64,000 nucleotides of DNA from Negativicutes bacterium (GTDB lineage Bacteria; Bacillota_C; Negativicutes; Sporomusales_B; JARLHX01), in NCBI GenBank assembly GCA_031292015.1, contig JARLHY010000178.1:1-64000 (forward strand), given 5' to 3'. The translations under genes were made by a program, and so were the position numbers. Of this stretch, positions 20,989 through 29,769 are shown piece by piece. Below the pieces are notes generated by a model. The model was not told the origin of the DNA, ran no database searches, and worked only from the letters and a program-made list of their open reading frames with translations. Numbering within the stretch: position 1 is the first letter of the stretch; every line of letters starts with the position of its first letter.

Positions 20989-22781
20989 AAAGGAAGACTG
21001 CGATATTATTGATCAACAGCTATCCGCCCCGACAGAGGGTGATTTCCGACACCGCCCTGGAAAACAGCCTGGCGGTCCTGCGTACTTATCTGGAAGCCCG
21101 GGATATAGGCGTGGAAGTCATCGACGACCAGCGGATCGGGGCCCTGGAAAATGGCATTCCCCGCTGGTGCCAGGGCCTGCTGAAAAACATCACTAAGCTG
21201 CAACTCAAGGTTCTGCAGCACAAGACCCTGGCAGGTTTGTTGTTCCTGACGGCCTGGCCGCTCCACGCCCTGGCGCTATACCGGCGGCGGAAGTATATGC
21301 GCCGGCGGATCGGCGAAATTGTCGATGAGGTTCAGCGGCAGAATGTCCCGATTGTGGGGATCAAGCTATGGTACGGCGATGCCTATGTCTGGGGCCGCGA
21401 ACTGGCGGCTGAGGTCAGACGGCGCTGCCCGGGCACGGTCGTCATCGCCGGCGGTCCGCAGGTGAAGGTTTACGGCGACATCGTTCTGGGGGACGGCTTC
21501 GATCTGGCGATTATGGGACCGGGCGAAGAGATTCTGGAGAAAGTTGCGCTGCTGCATCGGCAGGTGGGTACGAAGCAGCTTTTGCTGGAGAAGGTCGGCG
21601 AGATTTATGGCGGCCGATTCATTGAAGCCGGCGGGTTCAGCGGGAACCGGGAAACTGTCGCCAGACAGATGGCGGCGCAGACCGTTCCTGTCTACCGGGA
21701 TGTCGATATCAGGGACAAGATTCTCTTTCACACCATCGTCGACGGCGTGGGCTGCAGCTGGAACAGCTGCAATTTCTGCTCACACACCCGTTGTTCAGTC
21801 GCCCCTGCTTTCCGGCCGGCTGGTGACATCGTGGATGAGATCTCGGTTATGCTGCGTCGGGGAATCGCCTTTTTCCGTTTCAGCAGTTCGGAAACCAGCC
21901 TCGCCCAGGGCCGAAAAATCGCCGAGGCCATCCTGGCCCGGGGACTCGATATCCGGTTCTCGATGTTCGTCCGGGCCGTGAAGCCCACGGCGCAGACGCT
22001 GGAAGACTACCGTGTGATGATCCGGGCAGGACTGAGGGCGGTCTTCATGGGGGGCGAGACAGGCCACGACGGCGTCAACACAACTATTATGAACAAGGGC
22101 GTAGGGCGAAAGGAGATCATCGACACCATCGCCACCATCCGGCTGGCGTCGGATGCCTTAGGGCTGCCCTGCCGAGTGGGGCTTTCCCTGATCTATCCCT
22201 GCCCGCTGCCGGCTGACGTGACGCTGGACGAGGTTTACCGGGCGAATACGGCGCTCATTGACGCGACGCTGCCTGACACGGTTATTGTCAATCCGCCCGG
22301 ACCCTTCCCGGCCACGAGGTGGTTCGACGAAGCGGACAAGTTTGGTTTTCGCTTCGCTGATGGGCCGGAGGGTTTGGCAAAGAGGATGATGCAGTACGAG
22401 TACTCGATCTATAAACCGGCCGAGCTTTGGCCTGATCTGGGGTTTACTCTCCAGGGACAAGACGTCAAGGCGCTGCTGAAAGAAACCGGCCGACTGCGGG
22501 CTTACGCCGCCGGGATCGGCATTCCCACCGACATTTCGGATGAATACCTGATGATGACCGAGGCCATCGGCATGAGTTCCCGGCTGGATATGATGAAGTT
22601 CAAGCGCGAAACCCTGCTGGACATCATCAGCGGCAGCACCGGTTATACCCGCGAAATCGCCGCCGCCATCAACGCCGCCAGCCGTCAACTCGCAATGGTC
22701 GGCACCAACAACGCCCGGCGTCGCCGGGAAACGACTGACGGCGGTCAGATCAGGGATTTAGCTGTCACAAACGCCAATTGA
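20985..22781 (+). CDS. B12-binding-type radical SAM protein
   Basis: A 598-residue protein. An N-terminal Rossmann-like region (about 1-190, with VVIAGGPQVKVYGD) resembles the B12-binding domain of class B radical SAM enzymes but lacks a clear DxHxxG base-off motif. The radical SAM core starts at residue 250, with the 4Fe-4S cysteines C257, C262 and C265 in a CX4CX2C spacing and an extra C270. GGETGHDGVNTTIMNKG is the SAM-binding region. It overlaps the acyltransferase gene by 4 bases, so the two are translationally coupled and probably act in one pathway. The reaction is unknown. A strong terminator follows. Confidence 0.85.
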   Translation: MKRKTAILLINSYPPRQRVISDTALENSLAVLRTYLEARDIGVEVIDDQRIGALENGIPRWCQGLLKNITKLQLKVLQHKTLAGLLFLTAWPLHALALYRRRKYMRRRIGEIVDEVQRQNVPIVGIKLWYGDAYVWGRELAAEVRRRCPGTVVIAGGPQVKVYGDIVLGDGFDLAIMGPGEEILEKVALLHRQVGTKQLLLEKVGEIYGGRFIEAGGFSGNRETVARQMAAQTVPVYRDVDIRDKILFHTIVDGVGCSWNSCNFCSHTRCSVAPAFRPAGDIVDEISVMLRRGIAFFRFSSSETSLAQGRKIAEAILARGLDIRFSMFVRAVKPTAQTLEDYRVMIRAGLRAVFMGGETGHDGVNTTIMNKGVGRKEIIDTIATIRLASDALGLPCRVGLSLIYPCPLPADVTLDEVYRANTALIDATLPDTVIVNPPGPFPATRWFDEADKFGFRFADGPEGLAKRMMQYEYSIYKPAELWPDLGFTLQGQDVKALLKETGRLRAYAAGIGIPTDISDEYLMMTEAIGMSSRLDMMKFKRETLLDIISGSTGYTREIAAAINAASRQLAMVGTNNARRRRETTDGGQIRDLAVTNAN

Positions 22782-22798
22782 ATTCTACTGTCTTTTCA

Positions 22799-22829
22799 GG
22801 CAGGCGCGATAAAAGCGCCTGCCCTTTTT
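22799..22829 (+). terminator. Terminator of the acyltransferase-radical SAM operon
   Basis: GGCAGGCGC (22799-22807) pairs with GCGCCTGCC (22815-22823), then CTTTTT. Confidence 0.93.
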
Positions 22830-22872
22830 GCGCAGGATGGTCCGGCAAATGCAGGGCGTTTGCCGCTCGCCT

Positions 22873-22902
22873 GTCATAGACAATAAGGGGACGGCATATC
22901 TT
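22873..22902 (+). promoter_or_regulatory. Possible sigma-E promoter of spoIID
   Basis: GTCATAGA, 14 bases, then CATATCTT. This has the spacing and main bases of Bacillus sigma-E promoters (about ATATT, N14, CATACA-T) and lies 31 bases before the spoIID start. spoIID is a sigma-E gene in Bacillus. Confidence 0.6.
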
Positions 22903-22932
22903 TTTAGGGAGACAGGCGTAGGGGGGACAGGC

Positions 22933-23925
22933 GTGAAAAAGGTGCTGGCGCTTACGGTGATTTTTGTTGTCATGGCGGTGATCATACTGCCTGCGGTGAC
23001 GTTATTCAGCCTGGGTGGACCGGCCGGAACGCGGCCGGCCCAGATTTTCGGCGGTGAAGATATACCGATTCGGGTATATCTTCATGAAGAAAACAGAACG
23101 GTGGAGATGAACCTGGAGGAATACGTAAAAGGGGTGGTGGCGGCGGAGATGCCGGCGGAGTTTGAATTGGAGGCTCTCAAGGCCCAGGCGGTGGCAGCCC
23201 GGACCTATGCCGCGAAAAATATGGCAATGTTCGGCGGCAGCGGCCTCGCCGACAGACCTGAGGCCGATGTGTCGACCGATCCGCACCAGGGGCAGGCCTG
23301 GACCAGCACCACGCAGCTGAGGAATCGCTGGGGAGCGTTCAATTACGAGCGCTACTGGGGGAAGGTGAGCCGGGCGGTGGAGGAAACCCGGGGCCTGATC
23401 GTGGTTTACAAGGGTGAGCCGATCAACGCGGTATTCCATTCCACCAGCGGCGAGCGGACAGCCAGCGCCAAGGAGGTATGGGGGTTTGATTATCCGTATT
23501 TGCAGAGCGTGGTCTGTACCTGGGATAAAAAGTCGCCGCGCTACAGCGACAGTAAGGAATATACTCTGACTGAGCTGGAACAGCGGCTTGGCCCTGAGGC
23601 GGGGGTGGTCGCGGCGGCCCAGGGCGGCGGCAGCGCCGTGGGGCAGATCATCGACCGCACTGAATCCGGGCGAGTGGATAAAATCCGTCTTGGCAGCAGG
23701 ACTTATTCCGGGATTGATCTGCGGCAGAAGCTGGAGCTGCGGTCCGCAAATTTTTCGGTGGATTTCAAAGGGGAAAAAGCAATTTTCAAGACCACCGGTT
23801 ATGGGCACGGCGTCGGACTGTGCCAATACGGCGCCAACGGCATGGCCAAGGAGGGGACGGATTTCCGGCGGATATTGACTTACTATTATAGCGGGGTGGC
23901 GATCAAAAATATTTTTGGGTCTTAA
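22933..23925 (+). CDS. spoIID: Stage II sporulation protein D
   Basis: A 330-residue membrane-anchored lytic transglycosylase that helps remove septal peptidoglycan during engulfment. An N-terminal helix (about 5-27) is followed by the SpoIID core, with the conserved catalytic glutamate E72 in VVAAEMPAEFELEALKAQAVAARTYA and a C-terminal TGYGHGVGLCQYGANGMA segment. GTG 22933 is chosen because GGGGGGAC is just upstream; upstream in-frame codons would add a non-family N-terminus. spoIIQ follows after 40 bases. Confidence 0.95.
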   Translation: MKKVLALTVIFVVMAVIILPAVTLFSLGGPAGTRPAQIFGGEDIPIRVYLHEENRTVEMNLEEYVKGVVAAEMPAEFELEALKAQAVAARTYAAKNMAMFGGSGLADRPEADVSTDPHQGQAWTSTTQLRNRWGAFNYERYWGKVSRAVEETRGLIVVYKGEPINAVFHSTSGERTASAKEVWGFDYPYLQSVVCTWDKKSPRYSDSKEYTLTELEQRLGPEAGVVAAAQGGGSAVGQIIDRTESGRVDKIRLGSRTYSGIDLRQKLELRSANFSVDFKGEKAIFKTTGYGHGVGLCQYGANGMAKEGTDFRRILTYYYSGVAIKNIFGS

Positions 23926-23965
23926 ATCTGCCGGGTTTGGGCATAATGGTCACGGGGGTGACAGT

Positions 23966-24676
23966 ATGCCTGACAGATTGAGGCCGACGTTTTTATGGCT
24001 GAAGGAGCTGGGCAAACTCGGGAGCGAGCTGCGCTGGCTGGCGCCGGCTCCGGTTTATGCGGCAACCGCGATGGTCCTGGTGGCGTCGGTTTTGATGCTG
24101 GCGGTCGTCGGCGGGGTGAAATATGTCGGAGAAGGGCCGGGAGCCAAGCCGGACCGGCAAGCTCCCGCGGCGACAACCGAGCAGGCCGGGGCTCCGGCGG
24201 CTGCAGCGAAAATCGCGAATGAAACTCCAGCGGCGACGCAGGTCACGGCTCCGGCCCAACCGGAGCGACCGGCGGTTCGCGTCGACGACGCCGGGTATCG
24301 GCCGCTCGCCGGTGAAACAGTGCTTGGGTTCGGTTGGCAGCGGCACCCTGTTTTCCAGGACTGGCGCTACCATACCGGGGTTGATATCAAGGCGCAGGAA
24401 AATGACCCGGTTCGGGCCCTGTACGGCGGAGAAGTCAGCTCGATATATGAGGATAAGAATACGGGTTTGACGGTGGCGGTGAACAGCGGTGCCTATACCG
24501 TCTATTACGGTTCTTTGGCTGCGACGGCTTTGGCCAAGGGTGACAAGGTCGCGGGAGGGGCAAAGATCGGCACCGTCGGCTCGTTGCCGAACGAGCCTTT
24601 TTTCCATTTGCATCTGGCGGTGAAGAGCGGGGACAAGTATATCAACCCGGAGGAACTGCTCATCCGGGCGAAATGA
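23966..24676 (+). CDS. spoIIQ: SpoIIQ-like M23 (LytM) family protein
   Basis: A 236-residue protein with one membrane helix (about 31-51), an Ala/Pro-rich linker (60-100) and a LytM domain. The zinc-site residues are complete: H136 and D140 in HTGVD, and H214-x-H216 in HLH. Bacillus SpoIIQ lacks one of these, whereas clostridial homologues often keep them, so this protein may be an active endopeptidase as well as a partner in the engulfment channel. ATG 23966 follows GGGGGTGAC. Confidence 0.88.
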   Translation: MPDRLRPTFLWLKELGKLGSELRWLAPAPVYAATAMVLVASVLMLAVVGGVKYVGEGPGAKPDRQAPAATTEQAGAPAAAAKIANETPAATQVTAPAQPERPAVRVDDAGYRPLAGETVLGFGWQRHPVFQDWRYHTGVDIKAQENDPVRALYGGEVSSIYEDKNTGLTVAVNSGAYTVYYGSLAATALAKGDKVAGGAKIGTVGSLPNEPFFHLHLAVKSGDKYINPEELLIRAK

Positions 24677-24735
24677 GCGGCAAAAGGAGAATATAGGTGC
24701 CGGCGGACCTTGGAGAAAAGGCCGCCGGCGGTGTT

Positions 24736-24764
24736 AAAAATGCGTGAGAAGTCACGCATTTTTT
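24736..24764 (+). terminator. Terminator after spoIIQ
   Basis: AATGCGTGA pairs with TCACGCATT around a GAAG loop, followed by a T-run. Confidence 0.9.
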
Positions 24765-24818
24765 GTTTTTGTCCGCATATATATGGTAGCAAACGGAGGG
24801 CGAGGGGGAAACGGTAAG

Positions 24819-25085
24819 ATGAAGGATTATATCCGCAAGCGGGTATTGGACATCTGCAACCATATTCTTGAAAGTAAACATACGGTCAGGCAGGCAGCCT
24901 CGGTGTTCGGGGTGAGTAAAAGCACGGTACATAAGGATATGATCGAACGGCTGCCGACAATAAATAAACGGCTGGCTAACAAGGTGAGGAACGTATTGGA
25001 GGTCAATAAGGCCGAGCGGCATATCCGCGGCGGGGAAGCGACCAGGAAGAAATATAAAGACAACAAAGAAAATGGCGAAAAATAG
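24819..25085 (+). CDS. spoIIID: Sporulation transcriptional regulator SpoIIID
   Basis: An 88-residue DNA-binding protein of the mother cell. The helix-turn-helix is clear (TVRQAASVFGVSKSTVHKDM), followed by a basic tail (GGEATRKKYKDNKENGEK). ATG 24819 is preferred because GAGGGGG lies just before it; the upstream frame reads through the terminator. The position between spoIIQ and mbl matches Bacillus. Confidence 0.96.
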   Translation: MKDYIRKRVLDICNHILESKHTVRQAASVFGVSKSTVHKDMIERLPTINKRLANKVRNVLEVNKAERHIRGGEATRKKYKDNKENGEK

Positions 25086-25210
25086 AGGAATTTCAACCAT
25101 AGGGTAGAATAGATAATAACATTCTAGCTGACATAATCTTTCCATTTGCGGTTTCTTTTTTTGCTGCAGCAATGGACAAGCACAATAGACTTGAGGAGGA
25201 CAGACTGGGC

Positions 25211-26239
25211 ATGTTTGGAATGTCGATGGATATCGGGGTGGACCTAGGGACAGCGAACGTTTTAGTGTATATAAAAGGCAGGGGTATCGTACTGCGCGAA
25301 CCGTCGGTGGTAGCCATCGACCGTGATACCAACCGGATACTGGCAATCGGGGAAGAAGCCCGCCGTATGCTGGGCCGCACCCCTGGCAATATTGTCGCGA
25401 TTCGTCCGCTGAGGGAAGGCGTTATAGCCGATTATGATACAACCGAGAGCATGTTGCGCCATTTCATTCAGAAAGTGGCCGGCCGCAGCATGTTTTTTAA
25501 GCCGAGGATTATGGTTTGTATCCCTTCCGGGGTGACTACGGTGGAGAAAAGGGCTGTGCTGGAAGCAGCCATGCAGGCCGGGGCCCGGAAGACGTATCTG
25601 ATTGAAGAACCTCTGGCGGCGGCGCTTGGCGCCGGACTGGTCATTTCCGAGCCCTGCGGCTCAATGGTGGTTGACATCGGCGGCGGTACGACCGATGTGG
25701 CCGTGCTCAGCCTGGGCGGCATCGTGGTAAGTGAGTCGCTGCGGGTTGGCGGGGATAAGTTCGATGAGGCCATGGTCCGCTATATCAAGAAAGAGTACAA
25801 CATTATGATTGGTGAGCGCACTGCCGAGGAAATCAAGGTAAATGTGGGCACCGCTTTCCCGTCGGGCCGTAACGAATCGATGGAAATCCGCGGCCGGGAC
25901 CTGGTTTCCGGTTTGCCCAAAACGATGCGGATCGGTTCGACCGAAACCCGCGAAGCGCTGGCGGAACCGATTTCACTGATTGTGGAGTGCGTAAAGACGG
26001 TGCTGGAAAAGACTCCGCCGGAGCTGGCGGCAGATATCGTCGACCGGGGCATTGTGATGACGGGCGGCGGCTCCATGCTGCACGGACTGGACAGATTGAT
26101 CAGCCAGGAAACAGGTATTCCCACGTATCTGGCGGAGGACCCGTTGTCCTGTGTGGCGCTTGGAACCGGAAAAGCCCTGGAATCTTTGGAGGCTATTCAG
26201 GATTCACTGACAACGATAAAAAAAGGCGGTATCGCCTAA
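25211..26239 (+). CDS. mbl: Rod shape-determining protein Mbl (MreB family)
   Basis: An actin-like ATPase of about 342 residues that guides lateral wall growth. It begins [20 protein letters not shown]. Phosphate and adenosine motifs are [13 protein letters not shown] and the segment around VMTGGGSML. The ATG at 25211 lies 10 to 11 bases after AGGAGG, slightly far; the ATG at 25172 has no better site. The neighbour order spoIIID-mbl-flgF-flgG supports Mbl rather than MreB proper. Confidence 0.92.
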   Translation: MFGMSMDIGVDLGTANVLVYIKGRGIVLREPSVVAIDRDTNRILAIGEEARRMLGRTPGNIVAIRPLREGVIADYDTTESMLRHFIQKVAGRSMFFKPRIMVCIPSGVTTVEKRAVLEAAMQAGARKTYLIEEPLAAALGAGLVISEPCGSMVVDIGGGTTDVAVLSLGGIVVSESLRVGGDKFDEAMVRYIKKEYNIMIGERTAEEIKVNVGTAFPSGRNESMEIRGRDLVSGLPKTMRIGSTETREALAEPISLIVECVKTVLEKTPPELAADIVDRGIVMTGGGSMLHGLDRLISQETGIPTYLAEDPLSCVALGTGKALESLEAIQDSLTTIKKGGIA

Positions 26240-26375
26240 CGGCCGCCAATAAGGCAATCATTGACGCTTCACGACATTTGTCATACGTGAGGCGTCTGTG
26301 CATAATAGCAGGCAGTACGGAAAAAAATCCGCTGATTTTTGCGGAAAAACCTGTCTGGTTTTATGATTTTTTCCT

Positions 26376-26402
26376 TAAGAAATGGCGGGGAAAATACGAT
26401 AA
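26376..26402 (+). promoter_or_regulatory. Possible sigma-D (flagellar) promoter of flgF
   Basis: TAAGAAAT, 11 bases, TACGATAA, close to the flagellar sigma-28 pattern (TAAA, N15, GCCGATAA). It lies 22 bases upstream of flgF, leaving a short leader with AGGAGGTG. Confidence 0.6.
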
Positions 26403-26423
26403 TTATCTGTAGGAGGTGAATCG

Positions 26424-27194
26424 ATGATACGGGGAATTTATACCGCAGGATCGGGAATGCTCGCTGAATCACTTCGTACCGACGTTACTGCAAACAATCT
26501 GGCTAACGCCGACACTGCCGGTTATAAGAAAGATGTCGCTGTCACTAAAGATTTTCAGAGCTTACTCATCAGACGGATCAACGACGGTCAGGACCAGCCG
26601 ACTATCGGCAGCCTGGGTACCGGCGTGATGGTTGATGAAGTGGCTACTATCCAAACCACCGGTTCGATGCATCCCACAGGAAACGATCTGGATGTGGCTA
26701 TCGAAGGAAACGGCTTTTTCGCGGTTCAGACGCCGAATGGAGTGCGCTATACCCGCAACGGTTCTTTCAGCCTAAGCGCCCAAGGCGATCTGGTCACCAA
26801 GGATGGCTATACCGTGCTTGGCACCGGCGGACCGATCAATCTGGCTGATGCCAAACAGGTGTCGATCGCCGAAGACGGACGGGTCATGATCAAGGAAGAT
26901 CTTCAGAGCTCGGCCGGCGATACCGAAGCAGGCACGCTGCAGGTGGTATCATTCGCTGATGAAAAGCAACTGGTCAAGGAAGGGAACTCGCTTTATAGGG
27001 CAAATCCGGGTGCGCAGCAGGCACCGGCCAATGTGCCTGTAAGGGGAAGGACTCTGGAACAATCGAATGTCAACGTGGTTTCCGAGATGGTCAACATGAT
27101 TACCGGTTATCGGGCCTATGAGTTTAATGCCAAGGTGGTGCAGTCCCACGATGAATTGCTGGACAAGGCTGTCAACGAGGTAGGCAAGTTATAA
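26424..27194 (+). CDS. flgF: Flagellar basal-body rod protein FlgF/FlhO
   Basis: A 256-residue proximal/distal rod protein. N-terminal MIRGIYTAGSGMLAE and NLANADTAGYKKD, the central GNDLDVAIEGNGFF and the C-terminal NVNVVSEMVNMITGYRAYEFN are the family signatures. AGGAGGTG precedes the ATG. It corresponds to Bacillus FlhO by position after mbl. Confidence 0.93.
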   Translation: MIRGIYTAGSGMLAESLRTDVTANNLANADTAGYKKDVAVTKDFQSLLIRRINDGQDQPTIGSLGTGVMVDEVATIQTTGSMHPTGNDLDVAIEGNGFFAVQTPNGVRYTRNGSFSLSAQGDLVTKDGYTVLGTGGPINLADAKQVSIAEDGRVMIKEDLQSSAGDTEAGTLQVVSFADEKQLVKEGNSLYRANPGAQQAPANVPVRGRTLEQSNVNVVSEMVNMITGYRAYEFNAKVVQSHDELLDKAVNEVGKL

Positions 27195-27315
27195 CCGGTC
27201 GTTTCTGACCGACTGGTGACCAGGACAATATTTATGGGGCTGGACTTTTTTAAGAGGCTCCGGGGCCGCTGACCGACTGAAGCGGCTACAATCGAAAACC
27301 GGGAGGAAATCTACT

Positions 27316-28104
27316 ATGATGCGTGCATTATGGACTGCGGGGACAGGTATGGCAGCCCAGCAGACTAACGTTGACGTTATTGCCAATAATCTGGCCAACG
27401 TCAGCACTACCGGCTTCAAATCAAGCCGGCCGGATTTTGAAGACCTGATGTACCAGACCCTCCAACAGCCGGGCGCGACAACCGGACCTGACAACAAAGC
27501 GCCCACCGGCATCCAGATCGGCCATGGCGCGCGCCTGGTTTCGACGCAGAAGATGTACACCGAGGGCAACCTCCAGCAGACCGGCAATCAGCTTGATATG
27601 GCGATCGAGGGCGACGGTTTTTTCCAGATTACTCTGCCGGACGGCACCATCGGCTATACCCGGGACGGCACTTTTAAAAGGGACGATCAGGGGCGGATCG
27701 TGACTTCCGACGGCTATCCCCTGGAACCCCAGATAACTATTCCTTCGAACGCGACCGAGATCAGTATTTCGGCCGACGGACGGATATCGGCAACAATCCC
27801 GAGTCAGACCGCCGCGCAGGATCTGGGGCAGCTCCAGCTTGCAAGGTTTATCAATCCGGCGGGTCTAAGCGCCCTCGGGCGCAACATGCTACAGGAAACT
27901 TCTGCTTCCGGTCCGCCTACCCTGAGCAATCCGGGGACCGACGGAGCCGGCACTGTAGTTAACCAGTACCTGGAGATGTCCAATGTCCAGGTGGTTACCG
28001 AAATGGTGAACATGATTGTCGCCCAAAGGGCGTACGAAATGAATTCAAAGGCTGTCCAAACCTGTGACGACATGCTGAGCACGGCTGCCAGCCTTAAACG
28101 ATAG
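27316..28104 (+). CDS. flgG: Flagellar basal-body rod protein FlgG
   Basis: A 262-residue distal rod protein: MMRALWTAGTGMAAQQ, NLANVSTTGFKSSRPDFEDLMYQ, NQLDMAIEGDGFFQI and the C-terminal NVQVVTEMVNMIVAQRAYEMNSKAVQ. Distal rods of diderms cross the periplasm, which agrees with flgH and flgI downstream. The 121-bp gap from flgF holds no other feature I can name. Confidence 0.95.
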   Translation: MMRALWTAGTGMAAQQTNVDVIANNLANVSTTGFKSSRPDFEDLMYQTLQQPGATTGPDNKAPTGIQIGHGARLVSTQKMYTEGNLQQTGNQLDMAIEGDGFFQITLPDGTIGYTRDGTFKRDDQGRIVTSDGYPLEPQITIPSNATEISISADGRISATIPSQTAAQDLGQLQLARFINPAGLSALGRNMLQETSASGPPTLSNPGTDGAGTVVNQYLEMSNVQVVTEMVNMIVAQRAYEMNSKAVQTCDDMLSTAASLKR

Positions 28105-28113
28105 GTGATTGTA

Positions 28114-29088
28114 ATGCGCAATGCTCTGATGCTGACGCTGCTGGTTCTGTGGCTGCTGGTGGGTCAGGCGCTGGCCGCGGGAGTGACGGTGACCGTTAAC
28201 CCTGAGACCATGCTGATGAGCGGGCAAATGAGCCTTGGCGACCTGGCCGTGATTTCCGGCGATGACGCCGACAGGGTCAAAGCCTTGCGCGAGCTGAAAC
28301 TAGGAAACGCCCCTCTGCCCGGCACCCGCCTGGCTCTTACCGCTGATATGCTGGCGGCGAGGCTGACGACCGCCGGCGCCGACCTGAATAGCGGCGTGTG
28401 GCAGATTCCGCCGATGGTTACCATCAGTACCACCGGACAGACTGTCGAGAGCCAGACCCTGCTGGCTATGGCGGCGGAAGCCGTTAAACAGCGCCTGGCG
28501 ACTTCGGATTCCGCCGACGTGGTTGTCAGCGAGCTCGGAGCGGGACACGGGGTCATTGTTCCGGCGGGACAGCTTTCCTACAAGGTGGAACTGCCTTACG
28601 GCATCCGCTTCGTAACTCCGACAACAGCAAACGTGATTGTCTGCACCGACGGACACCCTTATGCCACCGTCAGTGTCAAGTTGACGGTAAAGGCTTATCG
28701 CAACGTGGTGGTCGCGGCGCGGAACCTCGCGCCTTACGAGCCGATTACTTCCGACAGTCTGCGCCTGGAGCGCTGGGATATCGGACACCTGACCGGCTAT
28801 ATTACCGACGCTGATAAGCTTGTCGGCCTGAGGACCCGCCGCCCGGTTCCCGCGGGAGTGCCGTTCAGCGAGGCGGCGGTGGAGCGGCCGCCGGTTGTCC
28901 GGCACGGCAGCGCGGTGACTATTCTGGCCGAGATGGGCGGGATCATTGTCTCAGCCAACGGACAGGCACTTCAAGAGGGGAGCGTTGGCTCCGTGATCCG
29001 GGTGCAAAACCTGAATTCGAATAAGATTGTCAATGCCCGGGTGATTGACGGGGCTACGGTTCAGGTAATTATTTACAACGGAAGGTGA
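28114..29088 (+). CDS. flgA: Flagellar P-ring assembly protein FlgA
   Basis: A 324-residue periplasmic chaperone for the P ring. It has a signal peptide (MRNALMLTLLVLWLLVGQALA), a large N-terminal region, a SAF-type segment (VVVAARNLAPYEPITSDSLRLERWD) and the typical end (GSVGSVIRVQNLNSNKIVNARVIDGATVQV). ATG 28114 follows AGGTG. Its stop overlaps the flgH start (GTGA). Confidence 0.93.
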   Translation: MRNALMLTLLVLWLLVGQALAAGVTVTVNPETMLMSGQMSLGDLAVISGDDADRVKALRELKLGNAPLPGTRLALTADMLAARLTTAGADLNSGVWQIPPMVTISTTGQTVESQTLLAMAAEAVKQRLATSDSADVVVSELGAGHGVIVPAGQLSYKVELPYGIRFVTPTTANVIVCTDGHPYATVSVKLTVKAYRNVVVAARNLAPYEPITSDSLRLERWDIGHLTGYITDADKLVGLRTRRPVPAGVPFSEAAVERPPVVRHGSAVTILAEMGGIIVSANGQALQEGSVGSVIRVQNLNSNKIVNARVIDGATVQVIIYNGR

Positions 29089-29708
29089 AGGTGACCTTTG
29101 TGTCTAATAGTTACGTAAACCTGCGGTCCATCATGGTATTGGTTATTGCCGTGTTTCTGTTGGTTCAGCCGCTGGCTGGCGTGACTGCCGCGGCTTCGCT
29201 CTGGAGCGATTCCGGGCCGGGGGCCAGCCTTTTTGCCGATCATCGGGCCCGGGCTGTGGGCGATATTTTGACGATTGTCATCAATGAGAATTTCTCGGCT
29301 TCGAAGTCCGGGGACGCCAAAAATAGCAAAGATACCAGTAACAGCCTCGACGCCGGAACCGGAATTTTCCGCGGCCTTATGCCAGGAACGACCAAATACA
29401 GCGACAGCTTCAAGAGTTCGGGGTCTTTGACCAATTCCAATACCATGACCGGCCGGATGACGGTTATGGTCAGTGACATCAAACCCAACGGCAATTTGAT
29501 CATTACCGGGACTCAGACGATAAAGCAGAACAACGAAGAGCAGAAGATCATCGTTTCCGGCGAGGTTCGCCCTGATGATATCGGTTCGGACAACACCATT
29601 TTGTCATCCTATGTTGCCAACGCCCAGATCAACATTGCAGGCAAGGGGCCGCTGTCGGAAAAACAGCGCCAGGGCATACTCACCCAGTTATTCAACTTCC
29701 TATTCTAA
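29085..29708 (+). CDS. flgH: Flagellar L-ring protein FlgH
   Basis: A 207-residue outer-membrane L-ring subunit. A signal peptide (about 1-37) precedes SLWSDSGPGASLFADHRARAVGDILTIVINE, and the C-terminal VSGEVRPDDIGSDNTILSSYVANAQI is diagnostic. Unlike enterobacterial FlgH there is no cysteine at the cleavage site, so it is not an N-terminal lipoprotein. It starts at GTG 29085, coupled to flgA. Confidence 0.94.
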   Translation: MKVTFVSNSYVNLRSIMVLVIAVFLLVQPLAGVTAAASLWSDSGPGASLFADHRARAVGDILTIVINENFSASKSGDAKNSKDTSNSLDAGTGIFRGLMPGTTKYSDSFKSSGSLTNSNTMTGRMTVMVSDIKPNGNLIITGTQTIKQNNEEQKIIVSGEVRPDDIGSDNTILSSYVANAQINIAGKGPLSEKQRQGILTQLFNFLF

Positions 29709-29769
29709 TTCTAAGGCAATCACCGGCTCTGGACCTTCCGGTCCGGAATCGGATAAGGAAAGGGACGTT

